DNA of 64,000 bases from an uncultured Collinsella sp. (GCA_958443265.1 CAUCKA010000001.1:62001-126000); one strand, 5' to 3'. Counted from the first letter of the stretch, positions 6,735 through 16,089 are shown. Translations and numbers: made by a program. Notes: generated by a model not told the origin, from the letters alone.

Positions 6735-8681
6735 ATGAACGCTCCCGTTGCCAGTACTTGTCGGCAGCGCTGCCTGTTTGCGCGATTCGCTTCCATTTGC
6801 GCGCTCGTCGCGTGCGCGTTGCTACTGTTGCCTGCCGTTGCGCGCGCCGACGGCTATTCCATGACCCAAACCTATATCGGTGCCACGGTTGAGGCCGATG
6901 GATCGCTGACCGTTGCCGAGGGACGCCAGTTCGATTTCGACGACGACATCAACGGCGTATATTGGGATATCAATACGGGCACCAATCAGCAGGGCGGCGC
7001 GGCGGGCGTCGATGTGCTGAGCGTCGAGGAAGACGACACCGCGTTTAGCAGAGTTGACTATGCAAACAAAGGCGACAGCGGCGTCTATACGGTTGAGCAG
7101 TCCGACGACGGCGTAAAGATCAAGGTATTCAGCCCTCACGAGAGCGGCGACAGCGCGATCTTTTACGTGAGCTACACCATGACCGGCGCGGTCATGAACT
7201 GGTCCGATACCGCCGAGCTCTACTGGAAATTTGTGGGTGACGGCTGGTCTGCGGACTCCGACGATGTCGAGATGGAAGTGTACTTCGCAAATGCCGCTGC
7301 CGGGACGGCAGCCGTCAAGGGCGATAACTTCCGCGCATGGGGCCACGGCCCGCTGACGGGCGACGTGTCGCTCGACACGGACGAACCCATGGTCACCTAT
7401 ACCATTCCCTGCGTGCGTCAGGGCGAATTCGCCGAGGCGCGCATCGCCTTCCCCAGCGATTGGGTGCCTTGGCTTTCCGCTTCGAGCGAGGAGCGCATGC
7501 CGACAATCCTGAGCGAGGAGAAGGCATGGGCCGACGAGGCTAACGCCCGCCGCGCTCACGCTCGCATGATTGCCAACGTGCTTGCCGTGGTGAGTGTTGT
7601 CGCGGCGGCGACCTTTACCGGCGTCATCGTCGTGCTCAAGTTGCGCCGCCGCAAGCCAAGGCCGCTCTTCCAAGACGAATACTTCCGCGACGTGCCCTCC
7701 GCCGACCATCCCGCTGTGCTCTCGGCCCTTATGAGCTGGAACGAGGTGCCCGACCAGGCTTATATCGCCACGCTTATGAAGCTCACCGACGATCGCGTGA
7801 TCAAGCTCGAGGAAGCGAGCGTGACTAAGGCTAAGAAGGGCCTGCTGGGGCGCGAGAAAGAGGAGCAGACCTACCGCGTGACGGTGAGCGATGCAGGCTG
7901 GAAGCTGGCCAAGGGCATAGACCGCACGGTGCTTAAGGTATTCTTCGCCGGTGTTAAGCCCGACGAAAACGGCGACCGCTCGCGCACGTTCGACGAGCTG
8001 CAGCACTACGTCAAGCAGCACGCTACGCCCGTGGGCGACAAGCTCGAGGACTATCAGAACACCGTTAAGGGCAAGCTGGCCGATAGCGAGTACGTTGCCT
8101 CGGACGGCATTGTCGCAATGGTGTTTTGTCTGGTTCTTGGTATCCTGATCGCCTTTGTTCCCGTGGGATCCATCTTCTTTACCGACGGCGCACAGGCGAA
8201 CATTATCGCCGCGGTTATCTCGGTGCCGATTGTGCTGGTGGGTATTGGCGTGGGCCTTACGTTCCGCCGCTTTACGCCGGAGGGCGCCGAGGTGGCGGCT
8301 CGATGCAAGGCGCTTAAGCATTGGCTCGAGGACTTCACGCGCCTAAAGGAAGCCGTCCCCGGCGATCTGGTCCTGTGGAATAAACTTCTGGTGATGGGTG
8401 CGGCGCTGGGCGTTTCGAAGGAAGTCCTGCGTCAGCTTGCCGAGGCCGTACCGCCTGAGGTGCGCGAGGCCGACGGTTTCTACGACAATTATCCCTGCTA
8501 CTGGTGGTACTACCATCATTACGGCAACGAGTCGCCGATGGATTCATTCGATGGCGTGTATCACGAGAGCATCCGTGAGCTCGCGTCGAGCTCGGACAGC
8601 TCGGGTGGCGGCGGAGGCGGTGGCTTCTCGGGCGGCGGCGGAGGCGGCGGCGTCGGCGGAGGCGGCGGCGGAACGTTCTAA
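6735..8681 (+). CDS. DUF2207 membrane protein with glycine-rich tail
   Basis: 648 residues from ATG 6735 (AAAGGA upstream; two earlier ATGs lack a site). A signal peptide ends at VARA. The extracytoplasmic part begins with the DUF2207 pattern (EADGSLTVAEGRQFDFDDDINGVYWDI). One membrane helix follows near residue 275 (ANVLAVVSVVAAATFTGVIV), a cytoplasmic part with winged-helix-like sequence follows, then two more helices near residues 460-510. The C-terminus is GGGGGGGFSGGGG and further glycine, typical of this family (YciQ-like, TPM-associated). Function is unknown; a role at the envelope is likely. Single gene, followed by its own terminator. Confidence 0.8.
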   Translation: MNAPVASTCRQRCLFARFASICALVACALLLLPAVARADGYSMTQTYIGATVEADGSLTVAEGRQFDFDDDINGVYWDINTGTNQQGGAAGVDVLSVEEDDTAFSRVDYANKGDSGVYTVEQSDDGVKIKVFSPHESGDSAIFYVSYTMTGAVMNWSDTAELYWKFVGDGWSADSDDVEMEVYFANAAAGTAAVKGDNFRAWGHGPLTGDVSLDTDEPMVTYTIPCVRQGEFAEARIAFPSDWVPWLSASSEERMPTILSEEKAWADEANARRAHARMIANVLAVVSVVAAATFTGVIVVLKLRRRKPRPLFQDEYFRDVPSADHPAVLSALMSWNEVPDQAYIATLMKLTDDRVIKLEEASVTKAKKGLLGREKEEQTYRVTVSDAGWKLAKGIDRTVLKVFFAGVKPDENGDRSRTFDELQHYVKQHATPVGDKLEDYQNTVKGKLADSEYVASDGIVAMVFCLVLGILIAFVPVGSIFFTDGAQANIIAAVISVPIVLVGIGVGLTFRRFTPEGAEVAARCKALKHWLEDFTRLKEAVPGDLVLWNKLLVMGAALGVSKEVLRQLAEAVPPEVREADGFYDNYPCYWWYYHHYGNESPMDSFDGVYHESIRELASSSDSSGGGGGGGFSGGGGGGGVGGGGGGTF

Positions 8682-8696
8682 CGGTCGTAAGCTATG

Positions 8697-8743
8697 GGAT
8701 GGGCTTTTCTCGACAGCCGTCGGGGAAAGCCCATCCCCTTTTT
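8697..8743 (+). terminator. Rho-independent terminator of the DUF2207 gene
   Basis: GGGATGGGCTTTT (8697-8709) pairs with GAAAGCCCATCCC (8725-8737), followed by CTTTTT. Confidence 0.85.
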
Positions 8744-8804
8744 ATGTGCCAAAATGCGCCGATCCTCCCGCTTTTGCCCGTAGTCCCCTCCATCGGAAGG
8801 GGCA

Positions 8805-9033
8805 GTGGGCAAAAAATGGCAAATATGAGTACTGTTGCCGAAATGGTTGCATTAATTTGCGCTTAATTACCGGCCCCTAATGAGAGTATTTCTCGTTAGG
8901 GGCCACTTTTATTGAACATTCGAGGAAATACGTTAGCTCGCCCGGCTGACCGCCGTGTCTAAAAGCCTCAAAATGCCCCAAATCGCTGCTACTAAAAAGG
9001 TAACAGTACTCATATTTGATGTTTTTTGCCCAC
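8805..9033. mobile_element. 229-bp element with 32-bp terminal inverted repeats (copy A)
   Basis: The left end (8805-8836) and right end (9002-9033) are inverted copies identical at 29 of 32 positions; the three differences are adjacent. The core GGCAAATATGAGTACTG is shared with a second element at 43525-43739. The interior has no good gene and contains a strong hairpin (8872-8904). Size and ends suggest a MITE-like non-autonomous element, but no flanking target duplication was evident. Confidence 0.6.
8872..8910. terminator. Hairpin inside element A
   Basis: GGCCCCTAATGAGA (8872-8885) pairs with TCTCGTTAGGGGCC (8891-8904) with one G-T pair and a 5-base loop, followed by ACTTTT. It could terminate transcription or be a structural part of the element. 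Confidence 0.45.
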
Positions 9034-9049
9034 GGCTATTTGCAGACTC

Positions 9050-9127
9050 CCTAGGCTACTCATTGGGGACAGACTTAAATGACCAGTCGTTGGGGATCAG
9101 TCATTGGGGATAGACTTAAATGACTAG
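9050..9127. repeat. REP-like repeat cluster, AATGACTAG family
   Basis: Contains CATTGGGGACAGACTTAAAT followed by GACCAGTCGTTGGGGATCAG and then TCATTGGGGATAGACTTAAA followed by TGACTAG: two diverged palindromic units in tandem, lying just beyond the end of the GNAT gene and the right end of element A. Confidence 0.6.
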
Positions 9128-9142
9128 GTATGGTTGCTGGGC

Positions 9143-9784
9143 CTAGACGGTTAGGTCCAGCTCGTAGAGGAAGCTTTCGCGCGGCATGGCGTGGCGGCGT
9201 TCCTCGCGGTTGGCGCGGTGCGTGGCCGCGCGCTTAAAGCCGTGCAGCTCGTAAAACTTCCAAGAGCAGTTGGAGTCGGTGTACAGGTGCGCCCTTGTCG
9301 CCCCGCGCGAGGAAAGGTACGAGACCGCGGCATCGAGCAACACCGAGCCAACGCCCAGGCCGTGGACATCTCGATCAACGGCAAGCAGCGTGACCTCGTT
9401 GTCGTGCGGCAACGGGCTGCTCTCGAGCAGGCGGTTGTTGGTTCGGATGGTTGCGCGCACAAATGAGAGGTACTCGGCGCAGACATCGGGCTCCAGCTCG
9501 CGCATCTGCGATAGCAGCGCGCGTTCGGTATCCATCCAATGTTCCTTGACGGTGGCGCCGGAGCTCTGTCCCGCACGCGCGAGCGCAATGCCACGCGCCT
9601 GACCGTCGATTACGGCAACCTGCGAAAACGTCGAGGACGAAAGGCAGTAGGCAAGGTCGCACGCGGCCTCGAGGCGGTTGTACTCATCGTTATCCGAATT
9701 GTTGTGCCAAAGCTGCTGCAGAATCAGCGCGATGGCGTCGAAGTCTTCGGTATCAAACGGTCGGTAGAGAACCCGCGAGACCAT
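9143..9784 (-). CDS. GNAT-family N-acetyltransferase
   Basis: 213 residues from ATG 9784 (AAAGAGG upstream). The acetyl-CoA binding motif A is seen as LLAVDRDVHGLGVGSVLLDA (R/Q-x-x-G-x-G), followed by the C-terminal motif B region (GATRAHLYTDSNCSWKFYELHGF). This is the layout of a whole single-domain GNAT enzyme that acetylates an amine on a small molecule or protein; the substrate cannot be told. It is divergent from purH across 277 bp in which I saw no clear regulatory motif. Confidence 0.85.
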   Translation of the reverse strand: MVSRVLYRPFDTEDFDAIALILQQLWHNNSDNDEYNRLEAACDLAYCLSSSTFSQVAVIDGQARGIALARAGQSSGATVKEHWMDTERALLSQMRELEPDVCAEYLSFVRATIRTNNRLLESSPLPHDNEVTLLAVDRDVHGLGVGSVLLDAAVSYLSSRGATRAHLYTDSNCSWKFYELHGFKRAATHRANREERRHAMPRESFLYELDLTV

Positions 9785-10061
9785 GGTGCCTCTTTCTTTT
9801 GCGGATGCATATCGAGCACAGTTCTACCACGCTATTGGCATCTAATTATGGTGCCCCTGTGTTCCATGAACTCACCGTGCCCGATGCCGTGTCCATCCCC
9901 TCCGCTCGCAAACTTTTTCTGCACAGCCGTGCGTTGCGGGGTGCATCGATGCGCTCGATGCGCTACATTAAATCAGTATTTTCAATGCCGCTGCGCGAGC
10001 GCTGCAGATCGACGTATCACCGACTCACAGAGCACGGCGGCGTACCAGACAGGAGGACTGC

Positions 10062-11669
10062 ATGGGATCTGATGTGAAGATCGCACGCGCGTTGATCTCG
10101 GTTACCGATAAGACGGGCGTCGTCGATTTCGCACGGACGCTGGTTGACGACTTTGGCGTCGAGATCATCTCTACGGGCGGCACGGCTCGTGCCATCGAGG
10201 ACGCGGGCGTTCCCGTAACCCCCATCGAGGAGTTTACGGGCTATCCCGAGATGATGGACGGCCGCGTCAAGACGCTGCATCCCAAGGTTCACGGCGCGCT
10301 GCTTGCCCGTCGCGATTCCGAGCAGCACATGCAGGAAGCCGCTCAGCACGGCATTAAGCTGATCGACCTGGTCGTCGTCAACCTGTACGAGTTCGAGAAG
10401 ACCGTTGCCAACCCCGAGGTCACCTTTGCGGATGCCATCGAGCACATCGACATCGGTGGCCCCTCCATGCTGCGCTCTGCCGCCAAGAACGCCGCGAGCG
10501 TTACCGTCATCTCCGACCCGGCCGACTACGACGCCGTCCTTGCCGAGATGCGCGAGACCGGCGGTTGCACCACGCTTTCCACCCGTCGTCGCCTGCAGGT
10601 GAAGGTCTACCAGACTACCGCCGCCTACGACACGGCTATCTCCCGTTGGCTCGCCGCCCAGGCAAGCGACGTGGCGGACACCTCTGCCAAGCTCGAGATC
10701 TCGCTGGAGAAGGTCGACGACCTGCGCTACGGCGAGAACCCGCAGCAGAAGGCCACGGTCTATCGCTTTGCCGAGGGCTGCGAGAACACCGCGAGCTCTC
10801 AGTTCCCGCTTGTGGGCTCCGAGCAGATCCAGGGCAAGCCGCTCAGCTACAACAACTATCTGGACGCCGATGCCGCCTGGAACCTGGTCCGAGAGTTCGA
10901 CGAGCCGGCCTGCGTGATCCTCAAGCATCAGAACCCCTGCGGCTCCGCCGTTGCCGAGGACATCACGGCTGCCTACGACCGCGCCTTCGCCTGCGATCCC
11001 AAGAGCGCCTTCGGTGGCATCATCGCCTGCAACCGCGAGGTACCCTATGAGCTGGTTGAGCATTTCGCCGACCAGAACAAGCAGTTCGTCGAGGTTATCA
11101 TCGCCCCGAGCTACACTGCCGAGGCGCTCGAGCGCATGGCCAAGCGCCCCAACCTGCGCGTGCTGGCGACCGGCGGCGTGGACCACGGCGCCCAGGTGGA
11201 GCTGCGCTCCATCGACGGCGGCATGCTGGTGCAGGAGGTCGACCACGTGACCGAGGATCCCGCGACCTTTACGTTCCCCACCGACCGCAAGCCCACCGAC
11301 GCCGAGATGGCCGAGCTCGAGTTTGCCTGGAAGGTCTGCAAGGGCGTCAAGTCCAACGCCATCCTGGTCTCTAAGGGCAAGGCCGGCATTGGCATGGGCC
11401 CCGGCCAGCCCAACCGCGTGGATTCCGCGTTGCTGGCCTGCGAGCGTGCCGAGGACTTCTGCGAGCGCGAGGGCGTGGAGAAGGGCGGCTTTGCTTGCGC
11501 AAGCGACGCGTTCTTCCCGTTCCGCGACAACGTCGACGTGCTTGCCGCGCACGGCGTGACCTGCATCATTCAGCCCGGCGGCTCCAAGCGCGACGACGAG
11601 AGCATCCAGGCCTGCAATGAGCACAATATTGCTATGGTCTTCACGGGCGCCCGCCACTTTAGGCACTAA
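10062..11669 (+). CDS. purH: Bifunctional AICAR formyltransferase/IMP cyclohydrolase
   Basis: 535 residues from ATG 10062 with CAGGAGG upstream. It catalyses the last two steps of purine synthesis: formylation of AICAR with 10-formyl-THF, then ring closure to IMP. The N-terminal MGS-like cyclohydrolase domain has ISTGGTARAIEDAG and GRVKTLHPKVHG; the C-terminal transformylase domain has ILKHQNPCGSA with the catalytic Lys-His and ends with the family signature QPGGSKRDDESI...GARHFRH. Length is normal (about 510-535). It stands apart from other pur genes, with its own strong terminator. Confidence 0.97.
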   Translation: MGSDVKIARALISVTDKTGVVDFARTLVDDFGVEIISTGGTARAIEDAGVPVTPIEEFTGYPEMMDGRVKTLHPKVHGALLARRDSEQHMQEAAQHGIKLIDLVVVNLYEFEKTVANPEVTFADAIEHIDIGGPSMLRSAAKNAASVTVISDPADYDAVLAEMRETGGCTTLSTRRRLQVKVYQTTAAYDTAISRWLAAQASDVADTSAKLEISLEKVDDLRYGENPQQKATVYRFAEGCENTASSQFPLVGSEQIQGKPLSYNNYLDADAAWNLVREFDEPACVILKHQNPCGSAVAEDITAAYDRAFACDPKSAFGGIIACNREVPYELVEHFADQNKQFVEVIIAPSYTAEALERMAKRPNLRVLATGGVDHGAQVELRSIDGGMLVQEVDHVTEDPATFTFPTDRKPTDAEMAELEFAWKVCKGVKSNAILVSKGKAGIGMGPGQPNRVDSALLACERAEDFCEREGVEKGGFACASDAFFPFRDNVDVLAAHGVTCIIQPGGSKRDDESIQACNEHNIAMVFTGARHFRH

Positions 11670-11698
11670 GTTTCGCCCTGGGACAAAATAATCTCTGC

Positions 11699-11734
11699 AA
11701 AAGACGGCCGCTCCGTTTGGAGGGCCGTCTTTTT
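11699..11734 (+). terminator. Rho-independent terminator of purH
   Basis: AAAAGACGGCC (11699-11709) pairs with GGCCGTCTTTT (11723-11733); the inner CTCC/GGAG also pairs. Ends in a T-run. Confidence 0.9.
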
Positions 11735-11774
11735 GGTATAAGAGGACGGAATGACTAACACGAAAGGTATGACC

Positions 11775-12485
11775 ATGCCCCAGATTGATGATGCCGAGCT
11801 GTTTGGCAATGCCGAGGATCAGCGTGCGTACGAGGACTTTTGCGCCAATCAGGAGGCGGTCGAGAAGTTCACGCTCGACAAGCCCGCGCTTGTCTGCCGT
11901 TGGCGCATGTCCAACAAAAAGGTGCCCATGCTCAACCGTCACATCCGTGCGCTGTCCGAGCGTCTGGTGCAGGGCGAACCGCTTACCCATAACATGCTCA
12001 GCTGGGCCAAACAGCACGTTGAGTGGTCGCTTGCCGAGGGCGATTACACCGCGCACGACGGCGTGCTTATGCTGGTGATCGACATCAACGGCAACGCCGC
12101 CATGACGGTGGGGGAGTACGAGCCGCTGGCCGACACGTCGGCCAAGGCGCTGCGCGCCCGCTCCGCCGAGGCCCGCTCCGAGGCCGACGAAACCGGCGTG
12201 GCGCCCGAGCTGCTTGCTGCCGTCGACGACGGCGAGCTTGCCTTTGTGGCGCCGGCGGACGAGTGCCTGTGCGGCACGGCGACGCTCATTGAGCAGCTGG
12301 CCCAGACCAAGGGCATCCCGGTCACGCGCGTGGACATCCCCGCACAGCTCAAGGGTGCGCTGTTCCTGGTGAGTGACGAGCACGGCGTGGTTCCCGCCGC
12401 CGAGACGGACGCCGCCGAGGCCGACGCCGCCACGGTCGCTTTCTTCGCCGACGGCTACGAAAAGCTTCGTGCCCGCCGCTCCTAA
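11775..12485 (+). CDS. Conserved hypothetical protein
   Basis: 236 residues if it starts at ATG 11775, which has AAAGG 7 bases upstream; ATG 11751 is a possible alternative. I recognise no family. The N-terminal part is charged and helical, a middle stretch (DGVLMLVIDINGNAAMTVGEYEP) looks like beta strands, and the rest is Ala/Glu-rich with an ECLCGTATLIEQLAQTKG segment. No signal peptide or membrane segment. It ends 18 bp before the convergent PucR gene. Confidence 0.6.
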   Translation: MPQIDDAELFGNAEDQRAYEDFCANQEAVEKFTLDKPALVCRWRMSNKKVPMLNRHIRALSERLVQGEPLTHNMLSWAKQHVEWSLAEGDYTAHDGVLMLVIDINGNAAMTVGEYEPLADTSAKALRARSAEARSEADETGVAPELLAAVDDGELAFVAPADECLCGTATLIEQLAQTKGIPVTRVDIPAQLKGALFLVSDEHGVVPAAETDAAEADAATVAFFADGYEKLRARRS

Positions 12486-12503
12486 CCTCAAGGCGGGGTG
12501 GGC

Positions 12504-13685
12504 TTACTGAAGCGAGCGAGCGCGTTCGATGGCGTAGGCGAGCGACAGCTGCTCCATCTCCGGGGCGCATTTGTAGCTCAGCCCGGTGAGAGCTGTCACC
12601 TTGTCGAGGCGATATCGAATCGTGTTCGGGTGCTGGCTAGTCTGCTTGGCGGTTTGCTCGATACGTCGGTCGTTCTCGATGAATGCGGCGAGCGTGGATT
12701 CCAGTTCGCTGCCATGCTCACTGTCGTGCTCGCGTATCGGCGAGAGAATCGCCTCCGAGAACGATCGCATCTCCGGGGTTTCCGCAAAAGGCATCACGGT
12801 TCTCAGGATGCCGAGCTGCGCATAGCGGACGGGCCTCTCGGCTCGTTGACAAGATAGGCGCTGTGCATAAATCGCCTGCGAGATCGCCTGCGCCACCGCC
12901 TCGTCTCCAAACAGAATATCGCTGATGCCGAGCCCTTCCGCTCCGCCATCGATGCCGCTAGCCTCGATGAGCTCTGTGAGCGCCTGCACGATTCGCTCCA
13001 CATCGAGCGTCTGCTCCGAGTCGCTTGTCGCTACGAATAGCAAACCTCCGTCATAGGGTGCCAGCATGTTGTGGCATCCGGCGAGGGTCGATTTTGCACA
13101 GAGACGTTCGATTTGCAAAAACGTACGCGGGTCGAGGGGCTCTGCAAACGATGCGAACAGGGCGACCGCTTCGTCCAGAAATGACGGGTTGAGGCCTCGG
13201 ATGCGTCGGCAGATGGACTCGGGCGATACGTCTGTCCTCAGGGCATCGATCTCGCGCTGTGCGAAGTCGATGGACGCGAGCTGCTCGATATGCCGTTTGA
13301 CCTCATAGATGACGCTGTCAAAGAACAGTGAGTCGTCGGTCGTGAGAAAGACCGGGTAGTGCCGCGCGTTGGCGTAACGGATGGCTTGGTCGGGAATCGG
13401 GATGTGCAGGACGTTTTTGACGATGAGACCGCTCGTCCCCTTGGCGACGAGGTATTTCACGGCTTCAGTGATGAGGTACGGGTCATCCTTCGCATAGAGG
13501 AAAGTGCTGAGGACGATCTCGTCTGAGGTGAAGTTGACGCGCTGGTACTTGTTCTTGAGGCCGGGCATGAGTTCATAATCGAGGATCCCGACGCCAGAGA
13601 CGGCATGCGAGACGCCATCGCTGCCGGCGATTAGGCGGACCGACCCCTCATATTCCCGTGAGAAGTCCGAGACGGTGTATAGCAT
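12504..13685 (-). CDS. PucR-family transcriptional regulator
   Basis: 393 residues from ATG 13685, chosen because AAGGTGA precedes it and PucR proteins normally begin MxYTVxD; the frame is open further upstream. The N-terminal PucR domain (about 1-125) contains the region VKNVLHIPIPDQAIRYANARHYPV. The C-terminal domain ends in the helix-turn-helix LAAFIENDRRIEQTAKQTSQHPNTIRYRL characteristic of the PucR/CdaR group. It is divergent from the ornithine cyclodeaminase/aminotransferase pair across 217 bp, so it is the likely regulator of those genes, responding to an amino-acid or nitrogen metabolite. Confidence 0.85.
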   Translation of the reverse strand: MLYTVSDFSREYEGSVRLIAGSDGVSHAVSGVGILDYELMPGLKNKYQRVNFTSDEIVLSTFLYAKDDPYLITEAVKYLVAKGTSGLIVKNVLHIPIPDQAIRYANARHYPVFLTTDDSLFFDSVIYEVKRHIEQLASIDFAQREIDALRTDVSPESICRRIRGLNPSFLDEAVALFASFAEPLDPRTFLQIERLCAKSTLAGCHNMLAPYDGGLLFVATSDSEQTLDVERIVQALTELIEASGIDGGAEGLGISDILFGDEAVAQAISQAIYAQRLSCQRAERPVRYAQLGILRTVMPFAETPEMRSFSEAILSPIREHDSEHGSELESTLAAFIENDRRIEQTAKQTSQHPNTIRYRLDKVTALTGLSYKCAPEMEQLSLAYAIERARSLQ

Positions 13686-13902
13686 CAACATCACCTTGTG
13701 AATTAGCACAATAAGTACCGATATAAATAGGATAATCGCACATCTGCAAGCCGTTGATGCGAGAAATAGTTCAAATATCTGCTGATAGAACAAAAAATCA
13801 GATCGAAAATCGTTGTAGATTCCGATAAGAAATGATCCTTGGCGGCATCGTTACTAAACCGTACAGTGAAGCAACGTAAAGCTTTCGCTGAAAGGAGCGA
13901 TG

Positions 13903-14934
13903 ATGGGGCAGATGGTGGTGCTTTCGGCCGAGGAAGTTTCCAAGGTGCTGACGATTGAGGATGCAATCGCTGCCGTGGAGGAGGCATATCGCCAGAAGGC
14001 AACGGGCAAGGGCGTTGCGTGGCCGATGGTATATGAGCAGTTCGAACCCGGCGTGGCCGATATGGATATCCGCTCGGGCGAGTTGGCGGGAAGCGGCCTC
14101 TTCGGTCTCAAGCTCACTGCTTGGTTCTCTCAGAATCCTAAAAAGGGGTTGCCCGAGATCTTTGGCACCACGCTGCTGTGCGACAACGCGACGGGCGAGC
14201 CGTTGGCGCTGCTCAATGCCTCCGCCGTCACTGGACTTCGCACCGGTGCCGCCGCTGCGCTCGGCGCCAAGTGGCTGGCTCGGGCGGATGCGTCCAAACT
14301 GCTTGTTGCGGGTGCCGGCCATATGAGCACCTATATGGTGGCGGGCGTGCTCGCCGCCTGTCCCAAAGTGAGCGAGGTCAAGGTGTGGGAGCCGGTTTCC
14401 GATGCCGCGCCCGAGGCCCGCGTCGAGCGCATGCGAGACGAGGTCGCCCATATCTTGGGCGTCTGCGAGCATGCTCGCGAGGCATCCGCCTATTCCATCG
14501 AGGCGACGGCCGACGGCCAAGGTGCCGCGGCAGAGGCCGACATCATCGTGACGATCACGCCGGCTACCAAGCCCATCATCCCCGATGCATGGGTGCGCCC
14601 CGGTACGCATATCTCCTGCGTTGGTGCCGACATGCCCGGCAAGCAGGAGCTCGCCTCGGCGCTTGTCGCCCGTGCCGCTGTTTACGTCGACGACCGCGAG
14701 CAATCGGTCGCGTCCGGCGAGCTGGAGATTCCGGTTGCCGAGGGTGCCATCACGCCCGAGGACATCAAAGCGGAGCTCGGCGAAGTCATCGCCGGCACGG
14801 CTACGGGGCGTTCGGATGACGAGCAGGTGACGGTGTTCGATACGTCGGGCATCGCCGTTCAGGACCTTTCGGCATCGAAAATTGCCTACGACCGCGCCGT
14901 TGAGGCGGGGCTGGGCATCGCGGTGGAATTGTAA
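13903..14934 (+). CDS. Ornithine cyclodeaminase/mu-crystallin family protein
   Basis: 343 residues; ATG 13903 has AAAGGAG at 5-base spacing, while ATG 13900 is too close. The family uses NAD(P) to turn ornithine into proline and ammonia, or acts on related substrates (alanine, lysine, imines). Seen: LRTGAAAALGAKWLAR and the dinucleotide-binding LLVAGAGHMSTYMVAGVLA, then VGADMPGKQEL near residue 245. The Gly pattern GAGHMS differs from the usual GxGxQ/A, so the coenzyme site is slightly unusual. Forms a two-gene operon with the aminotransferase downstream (24-bp gap), divergent from PucR. Confidence 0.85.
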   Translation: MGQMVVLSAEEVSKVLTIEDAIAAVEEAYRQKATGKGVAWPMVYEQFEPGVADMDIRSGELAGSGLFGLKLTAWFSQNPKKGLPEIFGTTLLCDNATGEPLALLNASAVTGLRTGAAAALGAKWLARADASKLLVAGAGHMSTYMVAGVLAACPKVSEVKVWEPVSDAAPEARVERMRDEVAHILGVCEHAREASAYSIEATADGQGAAAEADIIVTITPATKPIIPDAWVRPGTHISCVGADMPGKQELASALVARAAVYVDDREQSVASGELEIPVAEGAITPEDIKAELGEVIAGTATGRSDDEQVTVFDTSGIAVQDLSASKIAYDRAVEAGLGIAVEL

Positions 14935-14958
14935 GAAAGTCAAGGAAAGGAAACGACA

Positions 14959-16089
14959 ATGCAGATCAAGGATTTCGCCGTCGAGCAGTGGATGAACGAG
15001 TGGGAGACCAAGTGCACCCACAACGTTGCGGAGACGTGCGTTTACTCCCTCACGCTCGACCAGCTGTTCGAGCTTACGAACACCGACAAGAAGGCGTGGC
15101 TCGATAGCCTGTGCTCGCGCCGATTCACCTACGGAGATATCGAGGGGCAGCCCGGCTTCCTCGAGGGGGTCGCGCGTCTCTATAAGACGGTTGAGCCCGG
15201 GCATATCGTGCCCACGCACGGCGCGACCGGTGCCAACTCCCTGGTTATTTCCACGCTCGTCGAACCGGGCGATCATGTAGTCTCCGTCAAGCCCACCTAC
15301 CAGCAGCTTTACTCGATTCCCGAGATGTGCGGTGCGAAGGTCGATATTCTTCAGCTCGATCGCAAGAACGGCTACCACGTCGACGTCGACGCGCTCGATG
15401 CTCTGGTGACTGACGATACCAAGCTCATCTGCATCAATAATCCGGACAACCCCACGGGCGCCCTGCTCGACACCGATACGCTCAAGGCGATTGTCCAGGT
15501 CGCACGCAAACACGACGCGTGGGTGCTCTGCGACGAGGTCTACCGTCTGCTTACTCAGACGGATGAGTACTCCGAGTCCGTGATCGACCTATACGACAAG
15601 GCCATCGTCACCGCATCCATGTCCAAGGTCTGGTCGTTCGCCGGCCTGCGTCTGGGCTGGGCGGTCACCAAGAGCCCGGAGCTCCGTCGCGCGCTGCTTT
15701 CGCATCGCGACTACAACCTGATTTCCGCCGGCATATTCAGCGAGTCGGTGGCGGAGCTGATTCTGGGCAACGCTTCCGTGATCCTTGAGCGCAGCCGTCG
15801 CATCGTCCGTCAGAACCTTGCTGTTCTGGAGAAGTGGGTCGAGAGCGAGCCGCACCTGTCGTTCGTCAAGCCCGAAGCGGGTACCACCGCGCTCGTGTAT
15901 TACGACTACGACATCGACTCCAGGACGTTCTGCATCGACATGATTAAGAAGTCCGGCGCGCTCGTCACCCCGGGCGATTGCTTCGAGGAACCCAAGAGCA
16001 TGCGCATCGGCTATGCATACTCCGACAACACCGATGACCTGCAGAAGGGCCTGGATGCCATTTCGGCGTACATGCGTACGCTCGAGTAG
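14959..16089 (+). CDS. PLP-dependent aminotransferase, class I/II
   Basis: 376 residues with AAAGGAAACGACA before ATG 14959. Fold type I motifs: CINNPDNPTGALL, WVLCDEVYRLL, and the PLP-binding lysine in TASMSKVWSFAGLRLGW. The sequence style (EGQPGFLEGVARLY, PTHGATGANSLV) is that of the capreomycidine-synthase-like branch rather than the main aspartate aminotransferases. Together with the cyclodeaminase-family gene it may act in ornithine, arginine or proline-related catabolism; this is inferred from gene order only. Confidence 0.85.
   Translation: MQIKDFAVEQWMNEWETKCTHNVAETCVYSLTLDQLFELTNTDKKAWLDSLCSRRFTYGDIEGQPGFLEGVARLYKTVEPGHIVPTHGATGANSLVISTLVEPGDHVVSVKPTYQQLYSIPEMCGAKVDILQLDRKNGYHVDVDALDALVTDDTKLICINNPDNPTGALLDTDTLKAIVQVARKHDAWVLCDEVYRLLTQTDEYSESVIDLYDKAIVTASMSKVWSFAGLRLGWAVTKSPELRRALLSHRDYNLISAGIFSESVAELILGNASVILERSRRIVRQNLAVLEKWVESEPHLSFVKPEAGTTALVYYDYDIDSRTFCIDMIKKSGALVTPGDCFEEPKSMRIGYAYSDNTDDLQKGLDAISAYMRTLE

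Noticed and set aside
8590..8680. GGCGGC-rich tandem repeat
   Set aside because: It encodes the glycine-rich C-terminus of the DUF2207 protein, which is usual for that family.
9799..10077. Plus-strand frame in the GNAT/purH intergenic region
   Set aside because: No ribosome site and it runs into the purH start; composition is not protein-like.
10017..12491. Very long open frame on the minus strand opposite purH and the next gene
   Set aside because: It is a mirror of GC-rich codon bias; the plus strand has a complete, well-conserved purH, and the minus translation (His/Val/Gly/Leu-rich) has no motif.
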